Positions 35,690-48,181 of a DNA stretch of 64,000 nt are shown here, piece by piece. The stretch comes from Lycium barbarum (taxonomy: Eukaryota > Streptophyta > Magnoliopsida > Solanales > Solanaceae): positions 22,890,336 to 22,954,335 of the forward strand of contig NC_083340.1 in assembly GCF_019175385.1 (NCBI RefSeq). Reading direction: 5' to 3'. Each line of letters begins with the position of its first letter. Position 1 is the stretch's first letter. Under the pieces are notes generated by a model that saw nothing but the letters and a program-made list of their open reading frames with translations, was not told the DNA's origin and did not search any database. The position numbers and the translations under genes are program-made.

Positions 35690-38600
35690 CTAGCCAGGGA
35701 AGTCCGTGCGATACACGGGCCCGACATGGTTTACAGTGATATTTTAATTAAGGAATGTATACAACAGATGAGAAGAAGACTTTCAAAACAAAGTTGAGAA
35801 CAATGTCATGTACAACTTCCAAAAAAGTCATGATAGTCCCTATATTGTAGGCATATATACAAAAGGTATTCCATGTACCATCACCTTAGTTATAATTACA
35901 TAAACTTGAGAGCTTGAAAAACTAAAAATATACATTCTAAAGTTGATGCAAATCCCTTGTTTGTCCATTTGCAGCCAGCCATTTGAAGCCTAAAGTGAGT
36001 GATATGAAAACCTTTGGAAGATAAAAAGAGTTGGAGCCGTAACCTGGCGCAATATTTGTTTCAAAGCCATTTTCAAGTACCAAAGTTTATGAAGTTAAAT
36101 TGCAGAGGAAAATGTGAAAGATAGGAAGCACAAAGAGATTCTGGTTTGAAACATATAGGTTAGACTAAAAAGAAATACAAACACATGTAATAGTTAAATC
36201 ACTTCATAACCTTTCAAACTAAGTTTTGACAAAGGATGCCAATATCCGATTAGCTGATATTTCTCAATGTTAATTAATTATATAAGAAAGAGCCAAAATT
36301 AGTGGCAGAACTTGAACATTCATCATTCTCCTTGTAGTTGAAGTAATTGTGGTCACAACTTGTAAAACATGCATAACATAACCATCACAATCCAAAGTAA
36401 CTTAGCCTTGTACTATGGCATCTTCTTTCAAAAACATGTAGAAGAAACACAAATCCATGAGCAAAGGCGATGTTCTCAAGTTGGATTGTTAGATCATCAG
36501 TTAAGTAAGATTAAGATAACTGCCTATTCAAAAAAGATGTAACTAATATATTGTTATAAATACATCTTGCATAGAAGGTACCCAAATTGGAAACCGAGGT
36601 AGCGAGAAGCAGAAACCCAAGGTGACTTATCTTGGTCTTGGCAAAGATAGTTTGAACCCAAGTATTGTGGGATGTCTTGGTAACAATTTCTTTGTCACCA
36701 GATAAGGGAAAACTATAGGTGAGATGATTAAACAAACTAAGCTCACATTCCAGAGGTGAAATATCTTGTTTTCACCTATATGCTCTTTCCTCTATACTAT
36801 TATACATGCTTTAGTAGGATTGAAGGTGGAACATACTACAGTAATTGACGATGTAGAGACACCGAAATCAAGATAAATGCAAGACAGATTAAATATAATG
36901 TTCATATTACCATAGAACATGGAAACCACCTTTCTTATCCGTATGAGTCTTTCTATTCATAGGTAAGGTAACAGAAAGCTAACCTGCAAACTTGAAGGTA
37001 GCACTTCGTATTACTACAAAACACCAAACATATTCAGGTGACCTCAAACAATAACTTTTTACATTACTTTCTTCATTTATGTTTTCAACAATTGAAACAT
37101 TTTCAAGAGTAAAGTAACATGATCAATTAAAATAGTTACAAAGGAATTCTACGCTTAAGGATTCAAGGCTTGTCAAAGAGTTGATTTTTTACTCTTCTTG
37201 TGTTTATCACTTCTCTATCGATGTCAAGTAACAAATCAAGTTTTGGGACAACATTTTTTCCTTCTTCCACAAAAAAGGCACTAAGTGATCCAAAATCAAT
37301 CATAAACTTTTTAAATATTTTTGTTCAATCACTAAGCCCATCACTACTGCTCAAAAGGACCAACGTTCTCTATGATCATTCTTGAAAGAACCAAATTCTT
37401 TCTAAATTACAGAAAGTTATCTCTTCTAAAAGCTTCTTTCTGTTTCATGTCTCTTTTGACTTCGAAATATAACATAACAATTATGATCATATAAGTAGTA
37501 CTTACAAAAGAATTAATATATATAAGTAGCGAGACAGGAAATGTGACAATCATTGTTATAAATGAATAAACAAATTTTCAGCTTAAACAAACAGAAGTGA
37601 ATACCTTGTAATAGTGGAGCACTTGTGAGTTGTTAAGTTAGAATGCGGGGTACCTAATATACCCTTTTGATGTAAGAAGTATCTTCCTAGTTGGGTAAAA
37701 GTCAGAGCAACATAGAATTACTGTTAGATTCATGTGACAAAAGTTCAATCTTCTTCCCTTGATCAAGAACCTGCAATTTGTGCTCTGTTTTGGCGAACTT
37801 AAAAGACCAAAATTAATCAAGTGATACTTAAAGACTATTTCGAACCTACTATAAAAATAAGGGACTATTTTGATCATTTTCTCTCCTTTTTATTAGACTG
37901 GTTTTTGGGCAAGGAAAGTGGAAATGCAAATTAGAATATATGTTTGACCATACATTAAAGTTTCTTGGATTTTTCCAATTTCCAATTAGGAAATCAAGTC
38001 TTTTGAAAGAGTATAATCCAAAGAGGAAGTAAGTTTAGTCTATCTCCTCAACGTTTTCCATCATCACAACTTTAACTTCTGAAACCTGAGTCTGTGGTTA
38101 TTAACTTCCTCTAGATGATCCACAAAGTGTTGTATTTGCTCCTTAAGTTTGTGCCTGTATGTTATTGTTATGGTGAAGACAGTTAGCATCTCAATACCCT
38201 CAATCAAAGAGGTGGAGTAAGTAGGAAATGATAAAGAAAACGTAAATTATACAAATTCCCTATTCAAGCAGCTAGCAAAACCTGAACCCCAGCTTTGCAT
38301 CTTCCATATTTAATGGGATACTCCTCCTTAGTTCTCTCGAGAGATGTAATTAGGATTTGGTTGCCAAGAGATTACGACAAATTACAAAGGACAACCGTTG
38401 TTCATTTCTCTAAAATGCATTTCATGGTTACTACTATTCTATGAGATCAAAAGGAAATCCGTCTATATCTAGAAAGTGAGGGTAAAAAATGACCCAACTC
38501 CTGTCAAACACTGCATCAAAGATAACTTCATTGGGTAGTTTTTATAACACCTTATTCAAAAGAAATGCCTATCAAACGTATGCACTATTCTATTAATGGT

Positions 38601-41435
38601 TGGTCACTTCCTGTGAGTCTCTTTTATCATTGACGGTTGAACATCCAATATTCAGAGAAAATATCCCTACTGTCAGTAATATAGTTTAGGTGTTTAAAAG
38701 AATTCTCAACTTGCTCGCGTAGTTGGTTAGACTTTTAAGACGGCTGATGTATACATGCATTTCTGTAAATTACATTAGTGAATACATTTCTATCTATTAA
38801 AAAGGAAGAGGAGAAAACATATATCAAAAACTTCAAAAACAAAGTAAGAAGCAAACTTCTTTTCTCAAGTGCAGAAACAGGCACTGACCATGGTAAAAAG
38901 TTCATATTACCTTGCAGACATATCATAAAACACCCTTGGTGCATAGTCCATTTCAAAATTCTAGACATTTTTGACGGCTCGGGTTTTTCATTTATTCTGC
39001 ACTAATTGTTGTTAACAATTACATAATTCATCAAATAGACACAATGTGCGTGCAAATCAGACAGAATCACTAATGCGTATAAAAACTCTAGCAAGACATT
39101 TTATTAAAAAAGAATAGGGAACTAACCTATAAACAAAATAGAAGTAGAGGAAGAACGTGTTGGGATTAGAGAAAGACCTGAAACTGAAATTAATCCAATC
39201 AAATCTCTAAAAAGAAGTGACAACTGATATTTTCTCAATTCAAGAGAAGTTTCAGTTTTTCTCAAGTGCATTCCTATATAGCCACAAAGACAATCAGAGA
39301 AAATGTTTTATTCATGAGCAAATGAGGAAAAAGCTCCATAATACATGTCCAGAAACTTGCAAAAGCCTTCCAAGTTCCAAGTAAAGCAAAAATCGGAAGC
39401 TCTAATTAAAGATAATAAAAGAAACAACACCAACAAAAGAAATTTTTTACACCAAGTAATGGAGAAGAAACAAAAGAGAAACAGAACAAATGGAATAACA
39501 TAGGGCAGAGAGAAGATGGTACCTTACCTTGTAACACCATGGAGAAGACAAATGAACAGAGAGGAAGTAGCTAGAAGTGAAAGTGTAAGCTTAACACGTG
39601 TCACCACAGAGAACATGAAAGGGCCGTAATTGAAGAGCGAAATACATGACAAACAATTGGAATTTCAAAACTGTCGCTGTTCGTACATCCCCAACTCCCA
39701 TTTCACACAATATTTATAATTAAGCATGCATTTTATGTTAAGGGCAAGGCACAATGAGAAATTGAAAAGAACAAACGACACATTACATTTACCATGAAAG
39801 TTGAAAGTGATATCCATTTACAATAACTTCTTCTTTGTATTTTCTCCTCCATCTCCTTTTCCTTTGACTTACCTTTTCTTGTGGCGGCTGCACCTTGACT
39901 TTAAAGTAGCAGTCAATGCCCCTTATTGGGTGCCTACCTTTTACTTGACATAATTTATAGCTAAATTTCCGTCAGTACTTCTCATAAGTATGTACCTGGG
40001 TATATAAATTCAAACACGCATGTGGAAAAATAAGTAAGAAACAATCCAAAAGAAAAGGGGGTGATCCAATATGGGCAAGCCATTACATACCAAATGATCA
40101 AGAACTTGTAAGGCTATAACTCACATCAATCAGCCACATATAGTTTTTTGGATTCTTCCAGTTTCAAATTAGGAAATAAAGGCTTTTGAAAGGGTATAAT
40201 CCAAAAGGAGGTTAGTATAGTCTGTCTTCTCAATGATTTCCGTCATCACACCTTTAACTTCTTGAAACCTGAGACTTTAACTCCCACTATATGATCCACG
40301 GTATTGCATTTGCTCCTTAGGTTTGCATCTGCTGTTATTTCTATGGTGAAGGCAGTTTGCACTCTCAATAGCCTCAATCATAGAGGAGGAGGAAGTAGAG
40401 AATAACTATCCAAAGTTTCTATTCTTACGATCTGCTTGTCAAGAGATTATGATAAATGACACAAAACAATTGTTGTACATTTCTTCATAATGCATTTCTT
40501 GGTCCTACATATCCTCTTCTGTGAGATTAATAAACACCTGTCTATGTGTAGAAAGTGAGGGTCAAAAATGACTTAAATTCCTGTCAAGAAAAGAAAGCAT
40601 GGAAGCAGTGCATCCAAAACAGCTTTCTTGACAATTTTAAGACACCTCATTCAACAGAAATGCCTACCAAACATGTGCACTATTCTATTAATAGGTGCTC
40701 ACTGGTCACTTCACTTTTCTTTTGTCTTTGAAGGCTGAACATCTAAAAGGTATACAAATCGAGATTCTACTACTCAACAGTGCAAATAAAGTCTGACTGT
40801 CTGACAGTCACATTTCTTCAAATATCTGGTGTGCGACAGAAAAAGTCGGCAAGAAGAGCATCATATGCAGAAATACTAAATAGACCAAGCAAGATGCCAA
40901 AAATTAGAGTTGAATCTGACCGGAAGGAGAAGTGGAGGGAAGGCAATCACCATAAGCGAAGTTCCATAGAAAGAAGGAGACAAATATAAGCAGAGAACCA
41001 AAAATCAAACGGTGACCAAAAAGAAGAGGTAAATAATATATTCTTACATATTCATATAATGAAATTGAATAGAAATAAATTAAGAAGAAATAAAAGGGAA
41101 CTAACCACTGCTGCAAATTGTTCTTTTCTAGAATACTCCTCTTGAATGTAGATCAGTTGAAATAAAATTTGAATGGAGAAAGGAAGATATGGACTTCTTC
41201 TTCGCTTTTGACAGAGTCAGTGGATCCGAAACTCTGCTGAGCACGTCTCTTCCACTGTAAGCATGAGAAGAAAGGGAGAAATTGTAGAATGGTATGGAAG
41301 CTGATGGAAATGAGTGGATTAGAGATCAGTTATCCCAAAACTAACATGTCAAAAGGACAAAAACACCCATTAATAAATATGTTATTCCCAAAGTACCCTT
41401 GTTCGTCCCACCCAACTGTGGTTTCTATATTTCTA
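35690..41435 (-). mobile_element. Helitron-like element B (non-autonomous, minus strand)
   Basis: The 3' end on the minus strand is a hairpin (35702-35720; stem gtccgtg/cacgggc with one wobble, loop cgata), then 8 nt, then CTAG (35690-35693), followed by T, which is the canonical Helitron 3' terminus. The 5' end abuts element A near 41435 and shares the motif AGTTGGGTGGGACGAACAAG with A's 5' end. The roughly 5.7 kb between lack Rep/helicase coding. They contain a direct duplication of about 700 bp and short exon-like sequence with a GTAAGG donor near 39530. No host gene is recognised inside. Confidence 0.6.
37945..40750. repeat. Diverged direct duplication inside Helitron B
   Basis: Segments 37945-38655 and 40138-40750 align in direct orientation with many substitutions and small gaps. 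Shared words include ttttgaaag, tttgctccttag/aagtttg, tatggtgaag, and gaaatgcctaycaaac followed by gcactattctattaat. Neither copy encodes a recognisable protein on either strand. Confidence 0.6.
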
Positions 41436-43522
41436 CTAGATAGTGATGCCCGCGCTGAGCGCGAGCCCGATATTCCGACTTAAATGTACTTTTATGTGAA
41501 CAATATCACTTCACAATCCGATAATTTGGAAAGAGATAATTATGAAAACTACAATAAATCAATAATATGATCCTATAAGAATAGGATGGCAGCAAGCACA
41601 AAACACAAAAAAACGGTGAAATTAGGTAAGAATGTCTTTCTACTTGTTGCTTTTGCTTTAGTTGAAGAAAGATCAATACCTGTGCAAAGACCAAAAGGTA
41701 CAATCAGCTCACAAGTATCTTTCAAGACATGCCCCTATCTATTTTAGTTTTCTCAAAAATGGAGAAAGAAGATGCAACATGTTACTTGGTTGGTAATTCC
41801 ACGTCTTTTTAGGCTAACGCTGCAATCTCAGTTTGATATAAGATACCATTTCAAATCTTTTGTCACCGACTCAAAGATTGAAGTACCAGTAAATTAATAC
41901 ATATGGTTTTTTGTCCATGTGAACTACCGTGTCTCTCGATATATATAATATAGCTTATGATTTTTGTAAAGGAAGAAATTTACAGAAGGATGCTACTAAG
42001 CATAGAGCTGCAATTAATAAACTATGTTCAACCCAAAGGAAGATATAGCTACATTTTAAGTGTCATGAGAAGTTTGTACAGGAAGTGTGAAGATGAAATA
42101 CAACAGAATGTAGTTAAGATAATTGGATAGCTGTGCATAAGGCTGAATAAGAAAGCTGAAAACTCCCACTACTTCATGGTTGAAGGCAGTATGACATGCC
42201 CGTTGCTCCCTCATTTTTATCTCCCAATTAAAATGTTCGGCTTCCCTTACTGCTAGACTCAAGAATTAGAAATCTCGTCTATCATAACAGTACACTGAAA
42301 AAAGGGATGACGCGTTAGATTATTAAAGGAAGAATCCAACTTCAATAATTCTCATGGTTTTTGCTTCCTCACTAACCGTGAAACATAGAGGCGCAAATCT
42401 CATTCTGCCTTATGTACAGTGAATCTTCCCACAAGAGTTTCTTAAAATTTTCAGCAGCAATGTTCAAAAACCCACCAGGATAGGGGGCCCTGTAGCCCAA
42501 ATCTTGCGAGCTTCCACTCCTATACTTGACTCCAAGATCATAGTGTCTTGCACAGAAAACTTGTATTCCTGGAAGTATCATGTATTTAAGAAATGTTATC
42601 AAGAAATAAGCCTTGAAGCATCTAGTACTATGATGTTTCAGATTTTAAAATATATAAAAGAACTTTTAAAATGTATATTCATCCAAACTCTTTCTTAATG
42701 TGAAAGATCTTAAAAGGAAAGACACAATAGAAAGATTAGCAACCTAAAGGAGGAAAGTACCACAAACATAAAGTTCCTCCAGTGGAAATTCATAAATTAT
42801 TCTTAGGCCAACTTCCCCTTTTAACAGCTTGTTTAGAGGGCAGATGATGGCAAAAGCACATCCATAATTGTCATCATTGCCACAATGACTATAATATGAT
42901 GTGAAGTCATAGCTATCAACATTCTGCCCAATAAGGTACTTATCAGGACTATATTTGTGAATGCTTAGGTGAAATTTGTTATGTAGTTTAACCATCACAA
43001 AAGTTCAGCAAGCAATAGGCATCCTTCACCTTATGGGGCTTTGGATGCCTCTAACTGAACTACAAGGACTCGCGGAAATTATGTAGGTTTTCCACTGGCT
43101 TACCACATATAAGTGTCTCACATAAAATTTTGACTAGAGAAGTTCATTTCAAGAGATGGCAATAGTGGTTTCCTCCTAACTTAATTAAAATACAATATGG
43201 TTCATATATCTCACATCTTTTTTTCCTTAATTGAGTAGATATTTATGGCAAAGGTTTAATTAGTAACTATTAACTAATGCCACAATAAAGAGAACCAGAA
43301 ATTCTCATGTCCAATGGAATTATTGTTACAGCAGATAGAGAATATTACGAACACTGCTGCAGTGCATCAATTATTTCCCTTGTGTAGTGGACATTAAATT
43401 TATCAAGATGGACATACTATACCAATATGCAGCCAAAGACTTGGGAAATGGATACACTAACCCAATCTGAAGCTATCACGCAAGGGTTCGATGCATAAAT
43501 TAAAACTATTGTCTATACCAGT

Positions 43523-43572
43523 CCAGACTCAATTCCAATATCCACCAAACTCAAGTGACAAATTCTACAATC
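43523..43572 (-). pseudogene. 50-bp duplicate of the RING-CH exon
   Basis: 49 of 50 bases match 45262-45311, the part of the RING-CH exon encoding the CRICHLSLVDIGVESG stretch. It lies about 1.7 kb away in the same orientation, with unrelated DNA on both sides. Near identity means the copy is recent. Confidence 0.85.
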
Positions 43573-44529
43573 ATCAAGTTCATGGTCAACCAATAAAAAT
43601 AATTAATAAAACACATACATGTTTTTTTGTTATGTTGCTGATGCTTCATATTTCTCATAGCCCTTTGCCTCTGCTTTATCTAATGACTTCAAGTGAGTGT
43701 TTATACCCTTTACATGACCAAAGAGCTTTACGGCATTGTAAATCAGAGGATCTAATTGAGAACACAACTTTGAGCAAACCACCTGAAGGTAAGGTAAATT
43801 TGATCTTTCGGTATTATAAATCATAATCTAATTGAAAATCTTTTGATTAAATAGCAAAGTTTTCACCATTTGCAATTGTAGGATCATACAATGTGCAAAA
43901 ACAAATATGGCTGGCAACTGCAAGTAAGGCTTTTTGAGATGCTATTATTTTTCTTGTCCATATTAGAAACCATTAAGAAAGTTGGAAGTATTTTCACCTT
44001 CAAAATATTTCATCACATATAGTTGAGATTACAGACGGGAGATAATCTTGGATAGATTAAAAACAGACTTGCATCAGTGTTAGAAGATGTGATTGATTAG
44101 TTTCCTAAAACTCAAGTTTGTGTAATTGTTACTAAGCCATGACTGATAGTATTTCTACCCTATTTCTTTCGAGATCAAATTCGCAGAAGCTCAAACAGCA
44201 AAGACCAGATACCAGAAAAAAGAAAAAATAGAAGAAATGAAAGTGAAAGTGCAAAGTCTAGCTGAAGCCTAAATACTTTAACTGCAGGTCTATTTATAAC
44301 CAGTACCTGCAATGTTTAAGGGCTCCATCATCTGCTTTCAAATACTTACTCATATGATGAAAAACTAAGATAAACAAAACTAAGATATGTAAGTAAGCTA
44401 GCGATGTCAACATGCTGCCTAAGGTTAATTGATTAAGAAAGTTAAATGCATCTTGCAATCTAAACTAAGACAGATAAAACAAATTAGTTATATATTTTTG
44501 TCTTAAAGACCATTCCTTTGAATATTTTG

Positions 44530-44628
44530 CTCACCAAATGTGGTCTGCCCAGTACTATAAGTACAAAAACCCAATGCAATGGTTGACGTCGGGTGGATTA
44601 GGTGCAATGGGATTTGGATTGCCAGGTA
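44530..44628 (+). pseudogene. Acetolactate synthase gene fragment
   Basis: One open stretch of about 33 codons reads [19 protein letters not shown] followed by [13 protein letters not shown]. This matches the thiamine-diphosphate-binding part of plant acetolactate (acetohydroxyacid) synthase, the first enzyme of branched-chain amino-acid synthesis. A full enzyme is about 650-670 aa; nothing before or after this piece is present. It stops at g/gtacataa, which resembles a splice donor, although plant ALS genes usually lack introns. No function is expected. Other ThDP enzymes are less likely because the [16 protein letters not shown] string is characteristic of this family. Confidence 0.8.
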
Positions 44629-44699
44629 CATAACTACCATTGAATTGGACCACTTTTCTTAGTTTGTCTTCTTGTCATATAGGCATCATTAAAAGTTCA

Positions 44700-45165
44700 A
44701 AATTAACCTACCATAAAACTAAAGTAAAAAAGCGAAATTCAAGTTTTGGTCTACTTACCTAGGTGAAATGTGAAAGAATCTTGAAGCCAAAAAGGCCATC
44801 ATGTTAAGATGTCAATCATCACATTAATAAGCAGAACAATTAACTTCAAAGGCCAGTAAATCAAACAACCCTTTGTTTAGGTAAACTTGTCCATCCACAT
44901 TGATCATATAGACATCATCATAACTTCAAAATTCACCAACCATAAAACTAAAATAAAAAAAAAGCAGAATTCAAGTTTTGGCCTACTTAGGTGAAATTTG
45001 AAAAAACCTTGGAGACAACATAAGCCAAAAAAGGCTAGTAAATCAAACAACCCTTTGTTTATTATCAATTTACCCTTCCACATTGATCATATAAGCATCA
45101 GAAAGTTCAAAATCCACCAACCATAAAACTAAACTAAAAAAGCAAAATTCAAGTTTTACTCTACT
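44700..45165. repeat. Tandem repeat next to the RING-CH fragment
   Basis: About two and a half copies of a unit of 180-230 bp contain accataaaacta and gcaaaattcaagtttt-like words, at 44711, 44939 and 45119. The last copy runs into the putative splice donor of the RING-CH exon, so the unit derives from that gene's intron. Confidence 0.65.
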
Positions 45166-45168
45166 TAC

Positions 45169-46020
45169 TTATTTCCCTTGATTTTAAACCAAGTTTCAGC
45201 ACAATGCTTATGTGCAGCAGCCAAATCATCTTTACAAGAACATCCCAATTCAATAGCAACACCAGACTCAACTCCAATATCCACCAAACTCAAGTGACAA
45301 ATTCTACAATCTTTTTCAACAATTTCCCCTAAATGCACCTTATTACTTTCATCATCACCATTGAGCACTGTAAAACCTATCAAACCAATCGAATTTATTT
45401 TTCTGCAAAAGGCCTCCATTCCAATCTTGCACGATCTAAATCTTGAACAAAGGAAAAAAACCTAATTTCTTAAACTGGTGTTGCTCTTCCTTTTTTCTTC
45501 ATAAAATTGAAAAATTGGAAGAAACCTAAGATTGCCATGAACCCCAAATTGGTGAAAATCAGCATAATAGCCATACAAAACTCTATAATGAACTACCAAA
45601 CCACCAGAAAACCTATCATATACTCATCAAAAGTAGTGGAATAAAATACCCAAAAAGAAGAAAAAAAAAATAGGATTTTTTATCATCGCAATCAGTAGAA
45701 ACACCGGAGAAATTCAAAGAGCAGACCAAGAAACTTAAACTTACCAGAAAAGCACTTATACAATGAGGTGGAAGCAGTAAAACTTGAGTGTTTGTTAATT
45801 TTACAGAGACTGAATATATGGGCAGTGGAAATCAGCTTATTGTACCTCTAAAATACACAAACACCGGAGGAGAAGTCGAACCAAAGCATGATAATCTGAA
45901 TTGAAGAGCAATTGAGGAGACGTATGAGGGTAGAAGGAGAGGAGGAGAAGCTAGAGAAGATTTATCAGGTCGTTCTTTTTCTTCTTCTAGAATTTGCGTG
46001 AAGAATGTATATACAGAGTG
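45169..46020 (-). pseudogene. 5' part of a RING-CH (RINGv) zinc-finger gene, truncated
   Basis: On the minus strand, a putative 5' UTR exon (about 45845-46020, ending ttttagag before gtacaata) is followed by an intron. Then comes a coding exon from the ATG at 45417-45419 to 45169. It encodes 83 aa with CRICHLSL, CSCKDDLAAAHKHCAETWFK and GNK, the first cysteine/histidine ligands of the C4HC3 RING-CH domain of plant E3 ligase-like proteins. A good donor (GTAAGT) follows, but the next exon, which should bring the final CxxC pair, was not found downstream. The piece is best read as a captured gene fragment in Helitron A. A real gene with a missed exon is the alternative. Confidence 0.7.
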
Positions 46021-46118
46021 AGGTTTCAAATTTGCCCAAATTTAGGGATGGAAATTTACTTTTTTGCCCCTGTTAGGCCTTGTTCGTCCACCCAACTCCC
46101 GCTTCTATAATAGTAGAA

Positions 46119-48181
46119 CTCGACGCGTATGCCCGTGCTTATCCAACACTATACATTATAATATATGTATGTGTATATAGTTCTGTTTATATAGTGGTAA
46201 TATATATATATATATATATATATTATGTTCAAAATACGATTAATATAATATTATAGTTTATGTTTTTTATTCAAAATTTTATTATATTATCGTTTGTTAC
46301 GAATACTGACTTTCCTGATTTGGTTATCCAATTAAAAGATTTGAAATATACTTTCTCCTATCGAGTTTCATGCCATCATCTTTTTCTAATCAACAATACT
46401 GAAAAACGCTTTCATGTGTCAGCATCTGCTGTAGTCTTAAATTTTTAAGTATAGACCAAGTTCATCATTTTAAGAAAATATCTATATGCGTTTCTTGATC
46501 GTTTATATTTCATCTTCTCGATGTTATTACTCATTATTTGTGTGAGACGTATGTGTCTAAACTTATACCCAAAGGTATAAGTTTTAAATCTTTTGGTTTT
46601 ATGACTTTTTTAACAGATTTTTATTTCAATTTAAATCGTTATTTCTCTTTTCCTAAATTTCTCTTCTGTAAATTTTTTGTAAGCGTACCTTTACCATTTT
46701 CTGAACTTATTATCATTAGTTAAATGTCCTATTTTTTTTCTTCTTCGCGTGGATCCCACCTTAAAATTTTTTTGCAATTATTTCCTAATTCTTCACATGG
46801 ATCGCACCTTAATTTTTTTTTATCTCAACTATTATGGAAGAATGGGTCCTACCTTAAATTTGTTTTTTTTATTTATACTATTATAGAAAAGTGAGCCCTA
46901 ACTTAATTTTTTTTTAAATTTCTACTATTATAGAAGAGTGAGCCCCGTCTTAATTTTTTTTTAAAAAAAATTACTATTATAGAAGATCGTTTATATTTCG
47001 TCTTCTTGATGTTATTCCTCATTATTGGTGTTAGACGTATGGTATAAGTTTTAAATCTTTTGGTTTTATGACTTCTTTAGCAGTTTTTGTGTTCAATTTA
47101 AATCGTTATTTATTTTTTCCCGACTTCTCTTCTTTACATTTTCTCTAAGCGTACCTTTACCATTTTCTAAACTTATTATCATTATTTAAATATCCTATTT
47201 TTTCTGTTGCAATTGTCTCCTACTTCTTCACGTGGACCCCACCTTATTATTATTATTTTTTTGCAATTTGTCTCTTAATTCTCCACGCGGACCCCGACTT
47301 AATTTTTTTAATCTCTACGAAGAGTGGGCCCCACCTTAAATATTTTTTCCTAGCAATTGTCTCCTACTTCTTCACGTGGACCCCATATTATTTTTTTTTT
47401 TTGCAATTGTCTCCTAATTCTCCACGCGGACCCCACCTTAATTTTTTTTTGTAGGCGTTTGGCCAACCCATGATTTCAAACCAGCGTTTGGACATACGTT
47501 TGGAACCATGATTTCAACTTTTTAAAATATAAAATTTAACCCATAAGTTTATATTTTTAAAAAAAAAAACCTATAAGTTGGTAGATATTTTAACAATTAC
47601 CCCCATCAATCATTTACCAATCTCATTAACTTCCACCAACCTTTATTTATGTCTATCAACCTTTAATTTATGCGGGAAGATTATATTAAAGAGCAATTAC
47701 ATTACTATTCATGTTAAATTTTCGTTTTTATTGAACTAAAGTTTGATTAATTGATGTTGCATTTTTTTAAAAGGCCTTCTAGTAATGTACTAATTTTGTT
47801 ATAAATTATGATTTGCTCACTTGGTAAGATTATATAAAAATTGAGAATGTTTTGATAGTTTTTACAATTTGTGGGGTTTTTATGTCTATAAGAAAAAATA
47901 CAACTTAAAATGTTCAAATTGTATGTCCAAACATGGTTTGAAACATGATTTCAAATCATGTCCAAACGGGGCCTTAATCTCTACTATTATGGAAGAGTGG
48001 GCCCACCTTATTTTTTTTTTCATTCCTACTATTATAGAAGATTGGGCCCCACCTTAATTATTATTTTTTTTTACAATTTTTCTACCATTAAAGAAGATAG
48101 GGGCCCGCCCTTATATAGTTAATTTTTTTTTTAATGGAGACTGACGACAAAGCAATACATGCCCGTGCGATGCATGGGCTG
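46119..48181 (-). mobile_element. Decayed Helitron-like DNA C with repeat arrays
   Basis: A degenerate minus-strand 3' end (half hairpin GCACGGGC, 8 nt, CGAG, then T) at 46119-46134 touches the 5' TC of element A. Another hairpin with the same 8-nt spacing lies at 48162-48180 (stem gcccgtgc/gcatgggc), followed by CTTT instead of CTRR. A (TA)n run sits at 46199-46222. A direct duplication covers 46497-46760 and 46985-47250. Between 46740 and 48090, words like ctactattatagaagagtgg and cacgtggaccccacctta recur about ten times; the first resembles a Helitron 5' end on the + strand. A hAT-like MITE is nested at 47453-47974. Confidence 0.4.
47453..47974. mobile_element. hAT-like MITE
   Basis: The left end ggcgtttggccaacccatga and the right end aatcatgtccaaacggggcc are imperfect inverses. 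Subterminal tttcaaac/gtttgaaa words pair as well. About 520 bp, no ORF. A target duplication is not clear within the T-rich surroundings. Confidence 0.5.

Larger units (their letters stand above)
41436..46117 (-). mobile_element. Helitron-like element A carrying host gene fragments
   Basis: On the minus strand the element starts at 46117 with TCTACTATTATAGAAGCGGG, a typical Helitron 5' TC terminus. It ends at CTAG (41436-41439) followed by T. The 3' hairpin is at 41448-41466, with an 8-bp stem of gctcgcgc/gcgcgggc and a 3-nt loop, 8 nt before CTAG, the same spacing as element B. About 4.7 kb, without transposase coding. It contains an acetolactate synthase fragment (44530-44628, + strand), the 5' part of a RING-CH gene (45169-46020, - strand) and a second copy of 50 bp of that exon (43523-43572). 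Reading both boundaries as one element is inference; each terminus alone is clear. Confidence 0.65.

Noticed and set aside
40780..40989. 69-aa basic frame on the + strand in Helitron B
   Set aside because: Simple Lys/Arg-rich composition, no family, lies next to a duplicated non-coding segment.
41289..41483. 64-aa + strand frame across the junction of Helitrons A and B
   Set aside because: It crosses two element termini and has no features of a protein.
42372..42998. Minus-strand frames with exon-like borders (cag/ga at about 42570; frame 42744-42998)
   Set aside because: No known domain could be recognised in any frame, and no joining pattern gave a convincing protein. They may be further captured fragments but are not supported.
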